Positions 1-9,304 of a stretch of DNA of 64,000 nucleotides are shown here, piece after piece. The translations under genes were made by a program, and so were the position numbers. Every line of letters starts with the position of its first letter. Positions within the stretch are counted from its first letter, which is position 1. Under the pieces are notes generated by a model, which was not told where the DNA came from, ran no database searches, and was given only the letters and a program-made list of their open reading frames with translations. Source of the stretch: Acidovorax sp. T1 (GTDB taxonomy: Bacteria > Pseudomonadota > Gammaproteobacteria > Burkholderiales > Burkholderiaceae_C). The stretch lies in NCBI RefSeq assembly GCF_002176815.1, contig NZ_CP021648.1, positions 806,001 through 870,000 on the forward strand, read 5' to 3'.

Positions 1-1019
1 TCGCCATCACCCAAGGTGACCCGGCCGGTATCGGCCCCGAGATTGTGGCCAAGGCCTTTCGTGACGCGCCCGAGGTGCTGCGCGGCTGCTTTGCCGTGGG
101 CGATCTGGCAACCCTGCGCCGTGCCGCGCAGTGCATCGTGCGCCCCGGCGTGCCGGAGTTGCCGGTGGCGTTGATCACATCGCCCGATGGCGCGTGGCTG
201 GTGCCGCCGCGCTGCATGCCCGTTTTGCAACTGCCGGGCTTGCCCGGCCCCGTGCCGTGGGGCCAGGTGAGTGCAGCGGCCGGCCGTGCGGCAGCCGACT
301 GCGTGGTGTGGGCTGCGCGCGCAGCCCTGCAAGGCCGCATTGCCGCCCTGGTCACCGCGCCGCTGCACAAGGAGGCGCTGTCTGCCGCCGGGGTGGTCTT
401 TCCCGGTCATACCGAACTGCTGCAGGCCGAGGCGGCGGCCCATAGTGGCGTGCCGCTGTCAGCCATGCCGGTGCGCATGATGCTGGCCAGCGATGAACTG
501 CGCACGGTGCTGGTCAGCATCCACCTGTCGCTGCGCGACGCCATTGACGCCGTGACGCGCGACAACGTCTTGCAGACGCTGCAGATCACCCACGCCGCGC
601 TGCTGCGAAGCCTGGGGCGCGTGCCCCGCATGGCGGTGGCGGGCCTCAATCCGCACGCGGGCGAAGGGGGCTTGTTCGGCCGCGAAGAAATTGAATGCAT
701 CGCGCCCGCCATTGCCGATGCGCGCGCGCTGGGCATGGATGTGCACGGCCCGTTGGCGCCCGACACGGTGTTCATGCGCGCGCGCCACACAGCGCAGCGT
801 GCCGGGGAGTTCGACGTGGTGCTGGCCATGTACCACGACCAGGGGCTGATCCCCGTGAAATACCTGGGGGTGGACAAAGGCGTGAACGTGACGCTGGGCC
901 TGCCGCTGGTGCGCACCAGCCCCGACCATGGCACCGCTTTTGACATTGCCGGCCAGGGAATTGCCGACGCGGCAAGCCTGGTGGAGGCCGTGCGCGTGGC
1001 GCGCCAGATGGCCCCATAA
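1..1019 (+). CDS. pdxA: 4-hydroxythreonine-4-phosphate dehydrogenase PdxA (5' end outside window)
   Basis: PdxA oxidises 4-phosphohydroxy-L-threonine in the DXP-dependent branch of pyridoxal 5'-phosphate synthesis, in the cytoplasm. The frame is open from base 3 and begins with the family's N-terminal ITQGDPAGIGPEI motif, so only a few codons lie outside the window and the GTG at 45 is not the start. The metal and substrate motifs HTELL, NPHAGEGGLFG and MYHDQGLIP are present, followed by the C-terminal GLPLVRTSPDHGTAFDIAG block. It ends at TAA 1017-1019 and converges on mscL. Identification is secure; only the start is missing. Confidence 0.96.
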   Translation, partial: AITQGDPAGIGPEIVAKAFRDAPEVLRGCFAVGDLATLRRAAQCIVRPGVPELPVALITSPDGAWLVPPRCMPVLQLPGLPGPVPWGQVSAAAGRAAADCVVWAARAALQGRIAALVTAPLHKEALSAAGVVFPGHTELLQAEAAAHSGVPLSAMPVRMMLASDELRTVLVSIHLSLRDAIDAVTRDNVLQTLQITHAALLRSLGRVPRMAVAGLNPHAGEGGLFGREEIECIAPAIADARALGMDVHGPLAPDTVFMRARHTAQRAGEFDVVLAMYHDQGLIPVKYLGVDKGVNVTLGLPLVRTSPDHGTAFDIAGQGIADAASLVEAVRVARQMAP

Positions 1020-1053
1020 AAACCAAAACGCCCTCTGCGGGGGGGCAGAGGGC
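1019..1053 (-). terminator. Rho-independent terminator of mscL
   Basis: A perfect 9-bp stem (1030-1038 pairs with 1045-1053) with a six-base G loop is followed, reading the minus strand, by TTTTGGTTTTTA. It sits 45 bases past the mscL stop. On the plus strand no T tract follows, so it serves mscL, not pdxA. Confidence 0.75.
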
Positions 1054-1097
1054 GCAGGCCGTGGTGAAGCGGCAGCGGTGCCGCGCACCTGTAGCGA

Positions 1098-1526
1098 TTA
1101 GCGCTTGAGGCTGTCGCGGATCTCGCGCAGCAGCACGATGTCTTCGGCGGGGGCGGCAGGAGCCTCTTGCGCAGCGGGCGCTTCGCGCTTGAGACGGTTG
1201 ATCTGCTTGACCATCATGAAAATGATGAACGCAAGGATCAGAAAATTCACCGCTACGGTGATGAAGCTACCGTAGGCGAACACGGGGACGCCCGCCTTTT
1301 TGATCGCATCCAGCGTCTGCGCCGTGCCCGCCGGCACCTCGCCCAGCGCGAGGAACATGTTGGAAAAATCGAGCTTGCCGAACACCAGACCCACCACGGG
1401 CAAGATCAGGTCGGAAACCACCGAGTCGACTATCTTGCCGAACGCGCCACCGATGATCACGCCGACGGCCAGGTCGATCACGTTGCCCTTGATTGCGAAT
1501 TCACGAAACTCTTGCATCATGCTCAT
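1098..1526 (-). CDS. mscL: Large-conductance mechanosensitive channel MscL
   Basis: MscL is the inner-membrane homopentameric safety valve that opens at near-lytic membrane tension during hypo-osmotic shock. The 142-residue length is normal for the family. The N-terminal amphipathic helix [13 protein letters not shown] leads into TM1 (about 16-42, [16 protein letters not shown]), a periplasmic loop (about 43-78), TM2 (about 79-105) and a charged cytoplasmic helix ending [11 protein letters not shown]. An Ala/Pro-rich linker (about 113-127) precedes that helix. It is a single gene, divergent from petA. No convincing Shine-Dalgarno precedes the start; ATG 1526 is chosen on family N-terminus. 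Confidence 0.96.
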   Translation of the reverse strand: MSMMQEFREFAIKGNVIDLAVGVIIGGAFGKIVDSVVSDLILPVVGLVFGKLDFSNMFLALGEVPAGTAQTLDAIKKAGVPVFAYGSFITVAVNFLILAFIIFMMVKQINRLKREAPAAQEAPAAPAEDIVLLREIRDSLKR

Positions 1527-1598
1527 AGTTATTTCTCGATTAGTTGCGAATGCGCAAGTATTGCCGAGTTCGCAGCGCTGTCAAGGCGGGCCAGTACA

Positions 1599-1628
1599 TT
1601 GAAATACCCATTTTCACTCCGCTACAAT
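1599..1628 (+). promoter_or_regulatory. Probable sigma-70 promoter of petABC
   Basis: TTGAAA at 1599-1604 and TACAAT at 1623-1628 are separated by 18 bases, a good match to the housekeeping consensus. The element lies 43 bases before the petA start and has no competing gene between it and petA. Confidence 0.6.
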
Positions 1629-1670
1629 TCCCCGTTGACCCCAATCTAGCGATGTTCATCGAGGATCCCC

Positions 1671-2267
1671 ATGAGTGACACTCCAATCGACTCCAGCAAG
1701 CGGACGTGGATCATCACGTCTGCCTGCGCTGGTGCGGTGGGCGGCGTGGCAGCTGCCGTACCTTTCGTGAGTTCTTTCCAGCCCTCTGAGCGTGCCAAGG
1801 CTGCAGGTGCAGCCGTCGAGGTGGACATCTCAGCCCTCAAACCCGGAGAGAAAATCACCGTGGAGTGGCGCGGCAAGCCTGTGTGGATCCTGAAACGTAC
1901 GCCCGAGCAGCTGGAGTCCCTGGCGCAGACCGAGCCCCAGTTGGCCGATCCCCAATCGGATCGCAAAGCCTATCCCACCCCCGAGTACGCCAAGAACCAG
2001 CATCGGTCGATCAAGCCCGAAGTATTTGTCGGTGTGGGCATTTGCACCCATCTGGGGTGCTCGCCCGGAGACAAGTTCCAGACAGGTCCCCAGCCATCCC
2101 TGCCGGATGACTGGCATGGTGGCTTCCTCTGTGCCTGCCATGGTTCCACGTTTGACGTGGCTGGTCGGGTGTTCAAGAACAAGCCAGCGCCCGACAACCT
2201 CGAGGTGCCTCCGCACATGTATCTCTCCGATACGCGTCTGATCATCGGCGAAGACAAGAAGGCCTGA
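1671..2267 (+). CDS. petA: Ubiquinol-cytochrome c reductase, Rieske iron-sulfur subunit
   Basis: This is the 2Fe-2S subunit of the cytochrome bc1 complex; it takes the first electron from ubiquinol at the Qo site and passes it to cytochrome c1. The N-terminal segment is a Tat-type anchor (KRTWIITSACAGAVGG, about 10-30) with a Lys-Arg in place of the twin arginine. The cluster ligands are in box I C-T-H-L-G-C (125-130) and box II C-A-C-H-G (154-158). The length of 198 residues is normal. It is the first gene of a three-gene operon, 11 bases before petB. Confidence 0.97.
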   Translation: MSDTPIDSSKRTWIITSACAGAVGGVAAAVPFVSSFQPSERAKAAGAAVEVDISALKPGEKITVEWRGKPVWILKRTPEQLESLAQTEPQLADPQSDRKAYPTPEYAKNQHRSIKPEVFVGVGICTHLGCSPGDKFQTGPQPSLPDDWHGGFLCACHGSTFDVAGRVFKNKPAPDNLEVPPHMYLSDTRLIIGEDKKA

Positions 2268-2278
2268 AGGAGCACTAC

Positions 2279-3694
2279 ATGGCCCACGAATTCAAAGAAA
2301 TCTCCCCCAACGCCTCGGCTGGTGCCAAGGTCACGAACTGGTTCGAAAACCGTTTCCCCACGGCGTTTGATGCCTACCGCGTGCACATGTCGGAGTACTA
2401 CGCTCCGAAGAATTTCAATTTCTGGTACGTGTTTGGTTCGTTGGCGCTGGTCGTGCTGGTGATCCAGATCGTCACCGGCATCTTCCTGGTGATGCACTAC
2501 AAGCCCGATGCGGCGCTGGCGTTTGCGTCGGTCGAGTACATCATGCGCGATGTTCCCTGGGGCTGGCTGATCCGCTACATGCACTCCACCGGGGCATCGG
2601 CCTTCTTTGTGGTGGTGTACCTGCACATGTTCCGTGGCCTCATCTATGGCAGCTACCGCAAGCCGCGCGAATTGGTCTGGATTTTCGGCTGCGCGATTTT
2701 CCTGGCGCTCATGGCCGAGGCATTCATGGGCTACCTGCTGCCCTGGGGCCAGATGTCCTACTGGGGTGCCCAGGTGATCGTGAACCTGTTTGCCGCCATT
2801 CCTTTCGTTGGCCCTGACCTTGCACTGCTGATTCGTGGTGACTTCGTGGTGGGCGACGCCACGCTGAACCGCTTCTTCAGCTTCCACGTGATCGCTGTGC
2901 CGCTGGTGCTGCTGGGTCTGGTGGTAGCCCACTTGCTGGCCTTGCATGACGTAGGTTCCAATAACCCCGATGGTGTGGAAATCAAGGCGCCCAATGCACC
3001 CAAGGATGCCAATGGCAAGCCGCTCGATGGTGTGCCGTTCCATCCTTACTACACAGTGCATGACATCTTTGCGCTGAGTATGTTCCTCATGGCGTTTACT
3101 GCGGTGGTGTTTTTCGCGCCGGAGTTCGGGGGCTACTTCCTGGAGTACAACAATTTCATCCCGGCCGACCCGCTGGTGACGCCGCTGCACATTGCGCCCG
3201 TCTGGTATTTCACGCCGTTTTACTCCATGCTGCGTGCCATCACCAGCGAGATGATGTATGCGCTGATTGCCTGCGTGCTGCTGGGTGCTGTCCTCGGCGT
3301 GGTCAAGGCTCGTCTGCCCGGTTTTCTTAAGGGTGGCATTGTGATTGCTGCAGCCGTGGCGGTCCTGCTCATGCTGTCGATTGACGCCAAGTTCTGGGGT
3401 GTGGTGGTGATGGGCGGTGCCGTGATCATCCTGTTCTTCCTGCCATGGCTTGACAACTGTGCCGTGAAGTCCATCCGCTATCGTCCGAGCTGGCACAAGT
3501 ACCTGTACGGCATCTTCGTGATCAACTTCCTGATCCTGGGTTACCTGGGTGTGCAGCCGCCGTCCCCGGTGGGTGAGCGCGTTTCACAGGTTGGCACCTT
3601 GTTCTACTTCGGTTTCTTCCTGCTGATGCCGTGGTGGAGCCGTATCGGCGCAACCAAGCCAGTGCCTGACCGTGTCAACTTCACTGCGCATTGA
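2279..3694 (+). CDS. petB: Cytochrome b subunit of the bc1 complex
   Basis: The membrane-embedded diheme subunit holds both quinone sites of the bc1 complex. The 471-residue protein has the eight or more hydrophobic segments expected of a full-length (b6 plus subunit IV fused) cytochrome b, with heme-binding histidines in the second and fourth helices (YMHSTGAS, SFHVIAVPLV). The Qo-site motif reads P-V-W-Y at residues 307-310 in place of the classical PEWY. An SD-like AAGGAG precedes the ATG. A C-terminal extension of hydrophobic helices follows the core. Sits between petA and petC with short gaps, clearly cotranscribed. Confidence 0.97.
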   Translation: MAHEFKEISPNASAGAKVTNWFENRFPTAFDAYRVHMSEYYAPKNFNFWYVFGSLALVVLVIQIVTGIFLVMHYKPDAALAFASVEYIMRDVPWGWLIRYMHSTGASAFFVVVYLHMFRGLIYGSYRKPRELVWIFGCAIFLALMAEAFMGYLLPWGQMSYWGAQVIVNLFAAIPFVGPDLALLIRGDFVVGDATLNRFFSFHVIAVPLVLLGLVVAHLLALHDVGSNNPDGVEIKAPNAPKDANGKPLDGVPFHPYYTVHDIFALSMFLMAFTAVVFFAPEFGGYFLEYNNFIPADPLVTPLHIAPVWYFTPFYSMLRAITSEMMYALIACVLLGAVLGVVKARLPGFLKGGIVIAAAVAVLLMLSIDAKFWGVVVMGGAVIILFFLPWLDNCAVKSIRYRPSWHKYLYGIFVINFLILGYLGVQPPSPVGERVSQVGTLFYFGFFLLMPWWSRIGATKPVPDRVNFTAH

Positions 3695-3712
3695 GCCCTG
3701 GAGATAACAATA

Positions 3713-4474
3713 ATGAAGAAACTCATCCTTACGTTGGTGGCCGTGCTGGGCCTGGCGGCAGGTGCTGCGCATGCCGCCGGTGGCAACACCATTGCATGGG
3801 ACAAGGCTCCTAACAAGACCAACGACCTGGCTTCGCTGCAAAACGGTGCCAAGGTATTCGTGAACTATTGCCTGAGCTGCCATTCCGCCGCGTTCATGCG
3901 TTTTAACCGCCTGCGCGACATCGGCCTGACCGACCAGCAGATCAAGGATAACCTCCTGTTCACCACTGAAAAGGTGGGTGAAACCATGAAGGCGTCCATT
4001 GATCCGAAGCAGGCCAAGGAATGGTTTGGTGCCAACCCACCCGACCTGACCGTGATCGCCCGCTCGCGCGCAGGCCACGGTGGCACGGGCGCTGACTACC
4101 TGTACACGTTCCTGCGCACGTTCTACCGTGACGAAACCAAGGCTACCGGCTGGAACAATCTGCTGTTCCAGAACGTGGGCATGCCCCATGTGTTGTGGCA
4201 GCTGCAAGGTGATCGCCGCCCGGTTTTCGAAGCGCATGAAAGCCATGGCCACACAACCCAGGTTTTCAAGGGTTGGGAGCAAGTCACCCCTGGTACCATG
4301 ACGCCCCTGCAGTTCGATCAAACCATTGGCGACCTTGTGAACTACCTGCAGTGGATGGGCGAGCCAGCGCAGAACACCCGCGTGCGGGTGGGTGTGTGGG
4401 TGTTGATCTTCCTGGGTGTCTTCACGGTCATCGCCTGGAGGCTCAATGCGGCCTTCTGGAAAGACGTCAAGTAA
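3713..4474 (+). CDS. petC: Cytochrome c1 of the bc1 complex
   Basis: This membrane-anchored c-type cytochrome accepts electrons from the Rieske protein and gives them to soluble cytochrome c in the periplasm. Residues 1-22 form a Sec signal peptide ending AHA. The heme-binding motif C-L-S-C-H is at 53-57. A single C-terminal membrane helix (about 228-246, VWVLIFLGVFTVIAWRL) anchors it. The length of 253 residues is typical of betaproteobacterial c1. It closes the pet operon and is followed by a terminator. Confidence 0.97.
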   Translation: MKKLILTLVAVLGLAAGAAHAAGGNTIAWDKAPNKTNDLASLQNGAKVFVNYCLSCHSAAFMRFNRLRDIGLTDQQIKDNLLFTTEKVGETMKASIDPKQAKEWFGANPPDLTVIARSRAGHGGTGADYLYTFLRTFYRDETKATGWNNLLFQNVGMPHVLWQLQGDRRPVFEAHESHGHTTQVFKGWEQVTPGTMTPLQFDQTIGDLVNYLQWMGEPAQNTRVRVGVWVLIFLGVFTVIAWRLNAAFWKDVK

Positions 4475-4521
4475 GCCTTTGATCCGCTGACCGCGCGCCA
4501 GTCTGGCGCGGCGGGACTTTA

Positions 4522-4560
4522 CAGAGTGGGCGCTTTTTAGCGTCCCACTCTTTTGATTTT
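4522..4560 (+). terminator. Terminator after petC
   Basis: An AGAGTGGG...CCCACTCT stem (4523-4550) with a T-containing loop is followed by TTTGATTTTT. It lies 48 bases past the petC stop and directly before the sspA ribosome-binding site, so some readthrough into sspA is possible. Confidence 0.7.
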
Positions 4561-4575
4561 TAGGAGCCTCTCACC

Positions 4576-5187
4576 ATGATGGTGCTTTATTCGGGTACGA
4601 CCTGTCCCTTCTCCCACCGTTGCCGCTTCGTCCTGTTTGAAAAGGGCATGGACTTTGAGATCCGCGATGTGGACCTGTACAACAAGCCCGAAGACATCAG
4701 CATGATGAACCCGTACGGCCAGGTGCCCATTCTGGTGGAGCGCGACCTGATCCTGTATGAGTCGAACATCATCAACGAGTACATCGATGAGCGCTTCCCG
4801 CATCCACAGCTGATGCCCGGCGACCCGGTGGACCGCGCCCGCGTGCGCCTGTTCCTGCTCAACTTCGAGAAGGAATTGTTCGTGCACGTGAATATTCTGG
4901 AATCGCGCGCGACCAAAGGCAATGAAAAGGCGCTGGAAAAAGCCCGCGCCCACATCCGTGACCGCCTGACGCAACTGGCCCCCGTGTTCCTCAAGAACAA
5001 GTACATGCTGGGCGACAATTTTTCGATGCTCGACGTAGCCATCGCCCCGCTGCTGTGGCGCCTGGATTACTACGGCATTGATCTGAGCAAGAACGCAGCG
5101 CCGTTGCTCAAATACGCAGAGCGTATTTTTTCGCGTCCGGCCTACATTGAAGCACTCACGCCATCAGAGAAAGTGATGCGCAAGTAA
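4576..5187 (+). CDS. sspA: Stringent starvation protein A (GST-fold)
   Basis: SspA is an RNA polymerase-associated protein with a glutathione S-transferase fold that shapes transcription in stationary phase and under acid stress in Escherichia coli. The 203-residue protein has an N-terminal thioredoxin-like domain (1-80, with GTTCPFSHRCRFVL and the cis-Pro motif GQVPILVE) and an all-helical C-terminal domain. The start is preceded by AGGAG. A second Met directly follows the first, so the start may be one codon later. It is followed by sspB, the usual partner, 46 bases downstream. Confidence 0.95.
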   Translation: MMVLYSGTTCPFSHRCRFVLFEKGMDFEIRDVDLYNKPEDISMMNPYGQVPILVERDLILYESNIINEYIDERFPHPQLMPGDPVDRARVRLFLLNFEKELFVHVNILESRATKGNEKALEKARAHIRDRLTQLAPVFLKNKYMLGDNFSMLDVAIAPLLWRLDYYGIDLSKNAAPLLKYAERIFSRPAYIEALTPSEKVMRK

Positions 5188-5233
5188 GCTTGGCGCCATC
5201 TGGCTCTCCCGACACTCGCACCCTAGCCACACC

Positions 5234-5749
5234 ATGAATGCCCCGGACTCCACCTCCACGCGCCCTTACCTGATCAGGGCCCTTTACGAGTGGTGCACTG
5301 ACAACGGGTTCACACCCTACGTGGCGGTGCGGGTGGATGGGTCCGTTCAGGTGCCGCGTGAGTTTGTGAAGGACGGCGAAATTGTTTTGAACATCAGCTA
5401 CGACGCCACCAGTTCTTTGCAGCTGGGCAATGATTTCATTGAGTTCAAGGCCCGCTTCGGCGGAAAGTCGCGCGAAATTCTGGTCCCCGTGGGTCGGGTG
5501 ATTGCCATCTACGCCCGTGAAAACGGGCAGGGCATGGCATTTCCTGCGCCGGTGGATGTGGCGGCTGCCACGCTCGACGGCGGGCCGGTTTCGGCCGCCC
5601 CGATCCTGGAAGACTCTGAGGGGAACACCGACGACCGTGTGGTGCAACTGGTTCCCAGCGACAGCACGGCTACCGAGGAAGGTGGCGACGATCCCCGTCC
5701 TCCGCGCGCTTCGGGCAGCGCCCGCCCCGCCCTCAAACGCATCAAATAG
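5234..5749 (+). CDS. sspB: ClpXP protease specificity-enhancing factor SspB
   Basis: SspB is the adaptor that binds ssrA-tagged peptides from stalled ribosomes and delivers them to ClpXP. The folded substrate-binding domain covers about residues 8-105 (RPYLIRALYEWCTDNGFTPY, then a beta-rich region). A flexible acidic Gly/Pro-rich linker (about 110-160) leads to the short basic C-terminus PALKRIK, which is the expected ClpX-docking XB motif. Length (171) and position after sspA fit. The linker is poorly conserved in general, so its low complexity is not odd. Confidence 0.93.
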   Translation: MNAPDSTSTRPYLIRALYEWCTDNGFTPYVAVRVDGSVQVPREFVKDGEIVLNISYDATSSLQLGNDFIEFKARFGGKSREILVPVGRVIAIYARENGQGMAFPAPVDVAAATLDGGPVSAAPILEDSEGNTDDRVVQLVPSDSTATEEGGDDPRPPRASGSARPALKRIK

Positions 5750-5801
5750 CGCAACACACGCCCCAAAATGCGCTGTATTTGCAGGATAAAATACAGCCTT
5801 C

Positions 5802-5877
5802 GCCGATTTAGCTCAGTTGGTAGAGCACCCGCCTTGTAAGCGGTAGGTCGTCAGTTCGATTCCGACAATCGGCACCA
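5802..5877 (+). tRNA. tRNA-Thr (anticodon TGT)
   Basis: A complete cloverleaf reads from GCCGATT to AATCGGC-A-CCA, with the CCA encoded. The anticodon loop TTGTAAG carries TGT, which reads ACA and related threonine codons. The D-loop (AGCTCAGTTGGTAGAGC) and T-loop (GTTCGATTC) are canonical. Just upstream, an inverted repeat CTGTATTT (5773-5780) / AAATACAG (5789-5796) overlaps where the promoter -10 should be. Confidence 0.98.
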
Positions 5878-5901
5878 TTTGTCCCCTAACGGTCTTGCGG
5901 C

Positions 5902-5924
5902 TCGCCCCCCTTTTCTCGGGGCGA
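5902..5924 (+). terminator. Possible terminator between tRNA-Thr and the DciA-like gene
   Basis: A 7-bp stem TCGCCCC/GGGGCGA encloses a loop containing TTTTCT. It lies 24 bases after the tRNA and just beyond the 3' end of the convergent DciA-like gene. A weak TTTT follows only on the plus strand, so efficiency is uncertain. Confidence 0.35.
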
Positions 5925-5925
5925 C

Positions 5926-6264
5926 TCAGTTTTGGATCTTGAGGCGAATGGAGTTCACATCCCACCCCCGGCTTCGCAAATGCGCCTGCAACGCAGGCAG
6001 CAATTGGCGTATTTTTGCCGCCGCCGCATTGCTTTTGACCAGCAAACACCAGCTGTTTCCATCGATTGGACCCGCTTGTACGGCAGAGCGCAGCGCTGCC
6101 GGGATTAGCAATTCAATGGCTTGAAATCGTTCGCTGGAGTCCCGCGTGAGCGCCGCCAGCCTTGCCAGCGTTGGAGAATCCTCGCTGGCTTGCTGCAAGG
6201 TGATTGCGTAGTGGCGGCGGTTCATGGGTATTGTTGTACGGGGTGTGGTGAAGTCAGGGTGCAT
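5926..6264 (-). CDS. DUF721/DciA-like protein
   Basis: This short protein resembles the DUF721 family, whose characterised members (DciA) assist loading of the DnaB replicative helicase in bacteria lacking DnaC. The recognisable core runs from LAALTRDSSERFQ through the C-terminal GWDVNSIRLKIQN. The frame opens at 6390, but the first 42 codons look non-coding; Met codons at 6264 and 6225 are both plausible starts and neither has a clear Shine-Dalgarno. From 6264 the product is 112 residues. It is divergent from secA, a common arrangement. Family assignment is moderately sure; the role is inferred from the family. Confidence 0.7.
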   Translation of the reverse strand: MHPDFTTPRTTIPMNRRHYAITLQQASEDSPTLARLAALTRDSSERFQAIELLIPAALRSAVQAGPIDGNSWCLLVKSNAAAAKIRQLLPALQAHLRSRGWDVNSIRLKIQN

Positions 6265-6453
6265 GGGATTATCGCGGACACCCGCTTTGCCCTGGGCCTT
6301 GGCAGCAGGCGGGTAAAATCCTGGGTCCGGAGTCTGTTGCCTGATGTTGCAGTGCTTGCAATCACGGGCGGTGGGCCCACCTGAAATCAATTCATCTTAG
6401 GGGTTTCGGTCGCTTGACATGTTCTTTGGAGCATGGCGGGCGGTCCTGTTCGC

Positions 6454-9207
6454 ATGGCCACCAACTTCCTTACCAAACTATTCGGCAGCCGCAATGACCG
6501 GCTTCTCAAGCAATATCGCAAGACGGTCACACGCATCAATGCGATGGAACCCGACTATGAGAAGCTGACCGATGACGCGCTGCGCGCCAAGACGCTGGAG
6601 TTCAAGGAGCGTGTGGCCAAGGGCGAGTCGCTGGACGACCTGTTGCCAGAGGCATTTGCCGTGGTGCGCGAAGGCTCCAAGCGCATCATGAAGATGCGCC
6701 ATTTCGACGTGCAGCTGCTCGGCGGCATGGCCTTGCACTACGGAAAGATCGCCGAAATGCGCACCGGCGAGGGCAAGACCCTGACCGCAACCCTGCCCGT
6801 CTATCTGAACGCACTGTCGGGCAAAGGCGTTCATGTGGTCACCGTGAACGATTACCTGGCCAACCGCGATGCCCTGTGGATGGGGCGGCTGTACAACTTC
6901 CTGGGGCTGACGGTGGGCATCAACCTGCCCAACATGCCACGCGAGGAAAAACAGGCCGCCTATGCCGCAGACATTACCTACGGCACCAACAACGAGTATG
7001 GTTTCGACTACCTGCGCGACAACATGGTCTATGAAGCGCGGGACCGCGTTCAGCATGGCCTCAATTTCGCCATCGTGGACGAAGTCGACTCCATCCTGAT
7101 CGACGAGGCGCGCACGCCGCTCATCATCAGCGGCCAGGCCGAAGACCACACAGCGATGTACATCGCCATGAACAAGGTGGTGCCGCTGCTGGTGCGCCAG
7201 GAGGGAGAGGCCGATCCGCGCACGGGCGAAGGCGTGACCAAGCCTGGCGACTTCACGCTGGACGAGAAAACCCACCAGGTCTTCCTGACCGAGCAGGGCC
7301 ACGAGTCGGCCGAGCGCATCCTGGCCAGCCAGGGCCTGATTGCTGAAGGCGCCTCGGTGTACGACCCCGCCAACATCACGCTCATGCACCACCTGTATGC
7401 AGCGCTGCGGGCCAACCACCTCTACCACCGCGACCAGCACTATGTGGTGCAAAACGGCGAGATCGTAATCGTGGACGAGTTCACCGGCCGCCTGATGTCG
7501 GGCCGCCGCTGGAGCGAGGGCCTGCACCAGGCGGTGGAAGCCAAGGAAGGCGTGACCATCCAGGCCGAGAACCAGACCCTGGCCTCCATCACCTTCCAGA
7601 ACTACTTCCGCCTGTACAACAAGCTGGCCGGCATGACCGGCACGGCCGACACCGAAGCCTATGAGTTCCAGGAAATCTACGGCCTGGAAACCGTGGTCAT
7701 TCCGCCCAACCGCCCCAGCAAGCGCGACGACCAGCTGGACCGCGTGTACAAGACCACGCGCGAAAAATACGAAGCCGCCATCAAGGACATCCGCGAATGC
7801 CATGAGCGCGGCCAGCCCGTGCTGGTGGGCACCACGTCGATCGAGAACTCCGAAATCATCGACCAGCTCCTGATCAAGGAAGGCCTGCCGCACCAGGTGC
7901 TCAACGCCAAGCAGCACGCCCGCGAGGCAGACATCGTGGCCCAGGCCGGGCGCGCCGGCATGATCACCATTGCCACCAACATGGCCGGGCGCGGTACCGA
8001 CATCGTGCTGGGCGGCAACATTGAAAAGCTGCTGGCAGCCGTGGAGACGGACGAATCGCTGGACGAGCCCACCAAACAGGCCCGGATTACCGAAGTGCGT
8101 GCGCAATGGGCGCGCGACCATGAAAAGGTCAAAGAGCTGGGCGGGCTGCGCATCATTGCCACCGAGCGCCATGAATCGCGCCGCATCGACAACCAGTTGC
8201 GCGGCCGCTCGGGCCGCCAGGGCGACCCGGGTTCCTCGCGCTTTTACCTGAGTCTCGATGATTCGCTGATGCGCATCTTCGCCGGCGACCGCGTCAAGGC
8301 CATCATGGACCGCCTGAAGATGCCCGATGGCGAAGCCATCGAAGCGGGCATTGTCACGCGCAGCATCGAGTCGGCCCAGCGCAAGGTGGAGGCGCGCAAT
8401 TTCGACATCCGCAAGCAACTGCTGGAATACGACGATGTGGCCAACGACCAGCGCAAGGTCATCTACCAGCAGCGCAACGACATCCTGGATGCGGCCGAGC
8501 TGTCGGACGTGATTGCCGCGATGCGCGAGGACTGCATTACCGATCTGGTGCGCACGTATGTTCCGGCGGAATCGGTCGAGGAGCAGTGGAACCTGCCGGC
8601 CCTCGAAAAGGTGCTGGCCGACGAATGGCAGGTTGCGATTGCGCTGCAGCAGGAAGTGGAGGGCGCGCACAGCATCACCGACGACGAAATTCTCGAGAAG
8701 GTGCTGCAGGCGGCGCATGCGGCGTTTGACGCCAAGATCGAACAGGTGGGGCGTGACAACTTCACCCAGTTCGAGCGCGTGGTGCTGCTGCAAAGCTTCG
8801 ATTCCAACTGGCGCGACCACCTGAGCGCGCTGGACTATCTGCGCCAGGGCATCCACCTGCGCGGCTATGCCCAGAAGCAGCCCAAACAGGAATACAAGCG
8901 CGAAGCGTTCGAGCTGTTCCGCCAGCTCATCGACCAGGTCAAGAACGAAGTCACCAAGATCCTCATGACCGTGCAGGTGCAGTCGCCAGCGCAGCTCGAC
9001 CAGGCCGCGCAGGACATGGAAAGCCGTGCCGAAAGCATTGCCAACGTGACCTACACCGCGCCCACCGAAACGGGCGAAGTGGAGACCACGGTGGACGCCC
9101 AGACGCTGGCCCAGGCCTTGCCCGAAGGCGTGCGGGTGGGGCGCAACGACCCTTGCCCCTGCGGTAGCGGCAAGAAATACAAGCAGTGCCATGGCAAACT
9201 GGCCTGA
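6454..9207 (+). CDS. secA: Preprotein translocase ATPase SecA
   Basis: SecA drives post-translational export of unfolded preproteins through SecYEG. The 917-residue product has Walker A M-R-T-G-E-G-K-T near residue 102-109, the [14 protein letters not shown]alker B block, the preprotein cross-linking domain, NBD2 with [11 protein letters not shown], helical wing and scaffold regions, and the C-terminal zinc-binding SecB-docking tail [14 protein letters not shown]. The family N-terminus [15 protein letters not shown] starts at 6454; an in-frame ATG at 6433 would add seven atypical residues and has its purine stretch only one base away. Followed by a strong terminator. Confidence 0.97.
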   Translation: MATNFLTKLFGSRNDRLLKQYRKTVTRINAMEPDYEKLTDDALRAKTLEFKERVAKGESLDDLLPEAFAVVREGSKRIMKMRHFDVQLLGGMALHYGKIAEMRTGEGKTLTATLPVYLNALSGKGVHVVTVNDYLANRDALWMGRLYNFLGLTVGINLPNMPREEKQAAYAADITYGTNNEYGFDYLRDNMVYEARDRVQHGLNFAIVDEVDSILIDEARTPLIISGQAEDHTAMYIAMNKVVPLLVRQEGEADPRTGEGVTKPGDFTLDEKTHQVFLTEQGHESAERILASQGLIAEGASVYDPANITLMHHLYAALRANHLYHRDQHYVVQNGEIVIVDEFTGRLMSGRRWSEGLHQAVEAKEGVTIQAENQTLASITFQNYFRLYNKLAGMTGTADTEAYEFQEIYGLETVVIPPNRPSKRDDQLDRVYKTTREKYEAAIKDIRECHERGQPVLVGTTSIENSEIIDQLLIKEGLPHQVLNAKQHAREADIVAQAGRAGMITIATNMAGRGTDIVLGGNIEKLLAAVETDESLDEPTKQARITEVRAQWARDHEKVKELGGLRIIATERHESRRIDNQLRGRSGRQGDPGSSRFYLSLDDSLMRIFAGDRVKAIMDRLKMPDGEAIEAGIVTRSIESAQRKVEARNFDIRKQLLEYDDVANDQRKVIYQQRNDILDAAELSDVIAAMREDCITDLVRTYVPAESVEEQWNLPALEKVLADEWQVAIALQQEVEGAHSITDDEILEKVLQAAHAAFDAKIEQVGRDNFTQFERVVLLQSFDSNWRDHLSALDYLRQGIHLRGYAQKQPKQEYKREAFELFRQLIDQVKNEVTKILMTVQVQSPAQLDQAAQDMESRAESIANVTYTAPTETGEVETTVDAQTLAQALPEGVRVGRNDPCPCGSGKKYKQCHGKLA

Positions 9208-9223
9208 TTGACCAGAACCAGAC

Positions 9224-9252
9224 GACACGGGCCGCGGCCCGTGTCTTCATTT
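9224..9252 (+). terminator. Terminator of secA
   Basis: A perfect 22-base palindrome (9224-9245, GACACGGGCCG and its complement) is followed by TTCATTT, 17 bases past the secA stop. Confidence 0.7.
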
Positions 9253-9304
9253 GCGCGCCACGGTTTTCCGGATAATCGTCCGCAGTTTTTTGAGAAAGAC
9301 CCCC

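Noticed and set aside
5773..5796. Inverted repeat CTGTATTT/AAATACAG before tRNA-Thr as a regulatory operator.
   Set aside because: It could as well be chance overlap with the promoter -10; no regulator or second site supports it.
6478..9228. A 916-codon open frame antisense to secA, and similar very long antisense frames at 38714-41401, 53279-55939 and 29282-31774.
   Set aside because: They mirror the codon structure of well-identified genes on the other strand; in GC-rich DNA with strong third-position bias such frames stay open by chance. None has recognisable protein features.
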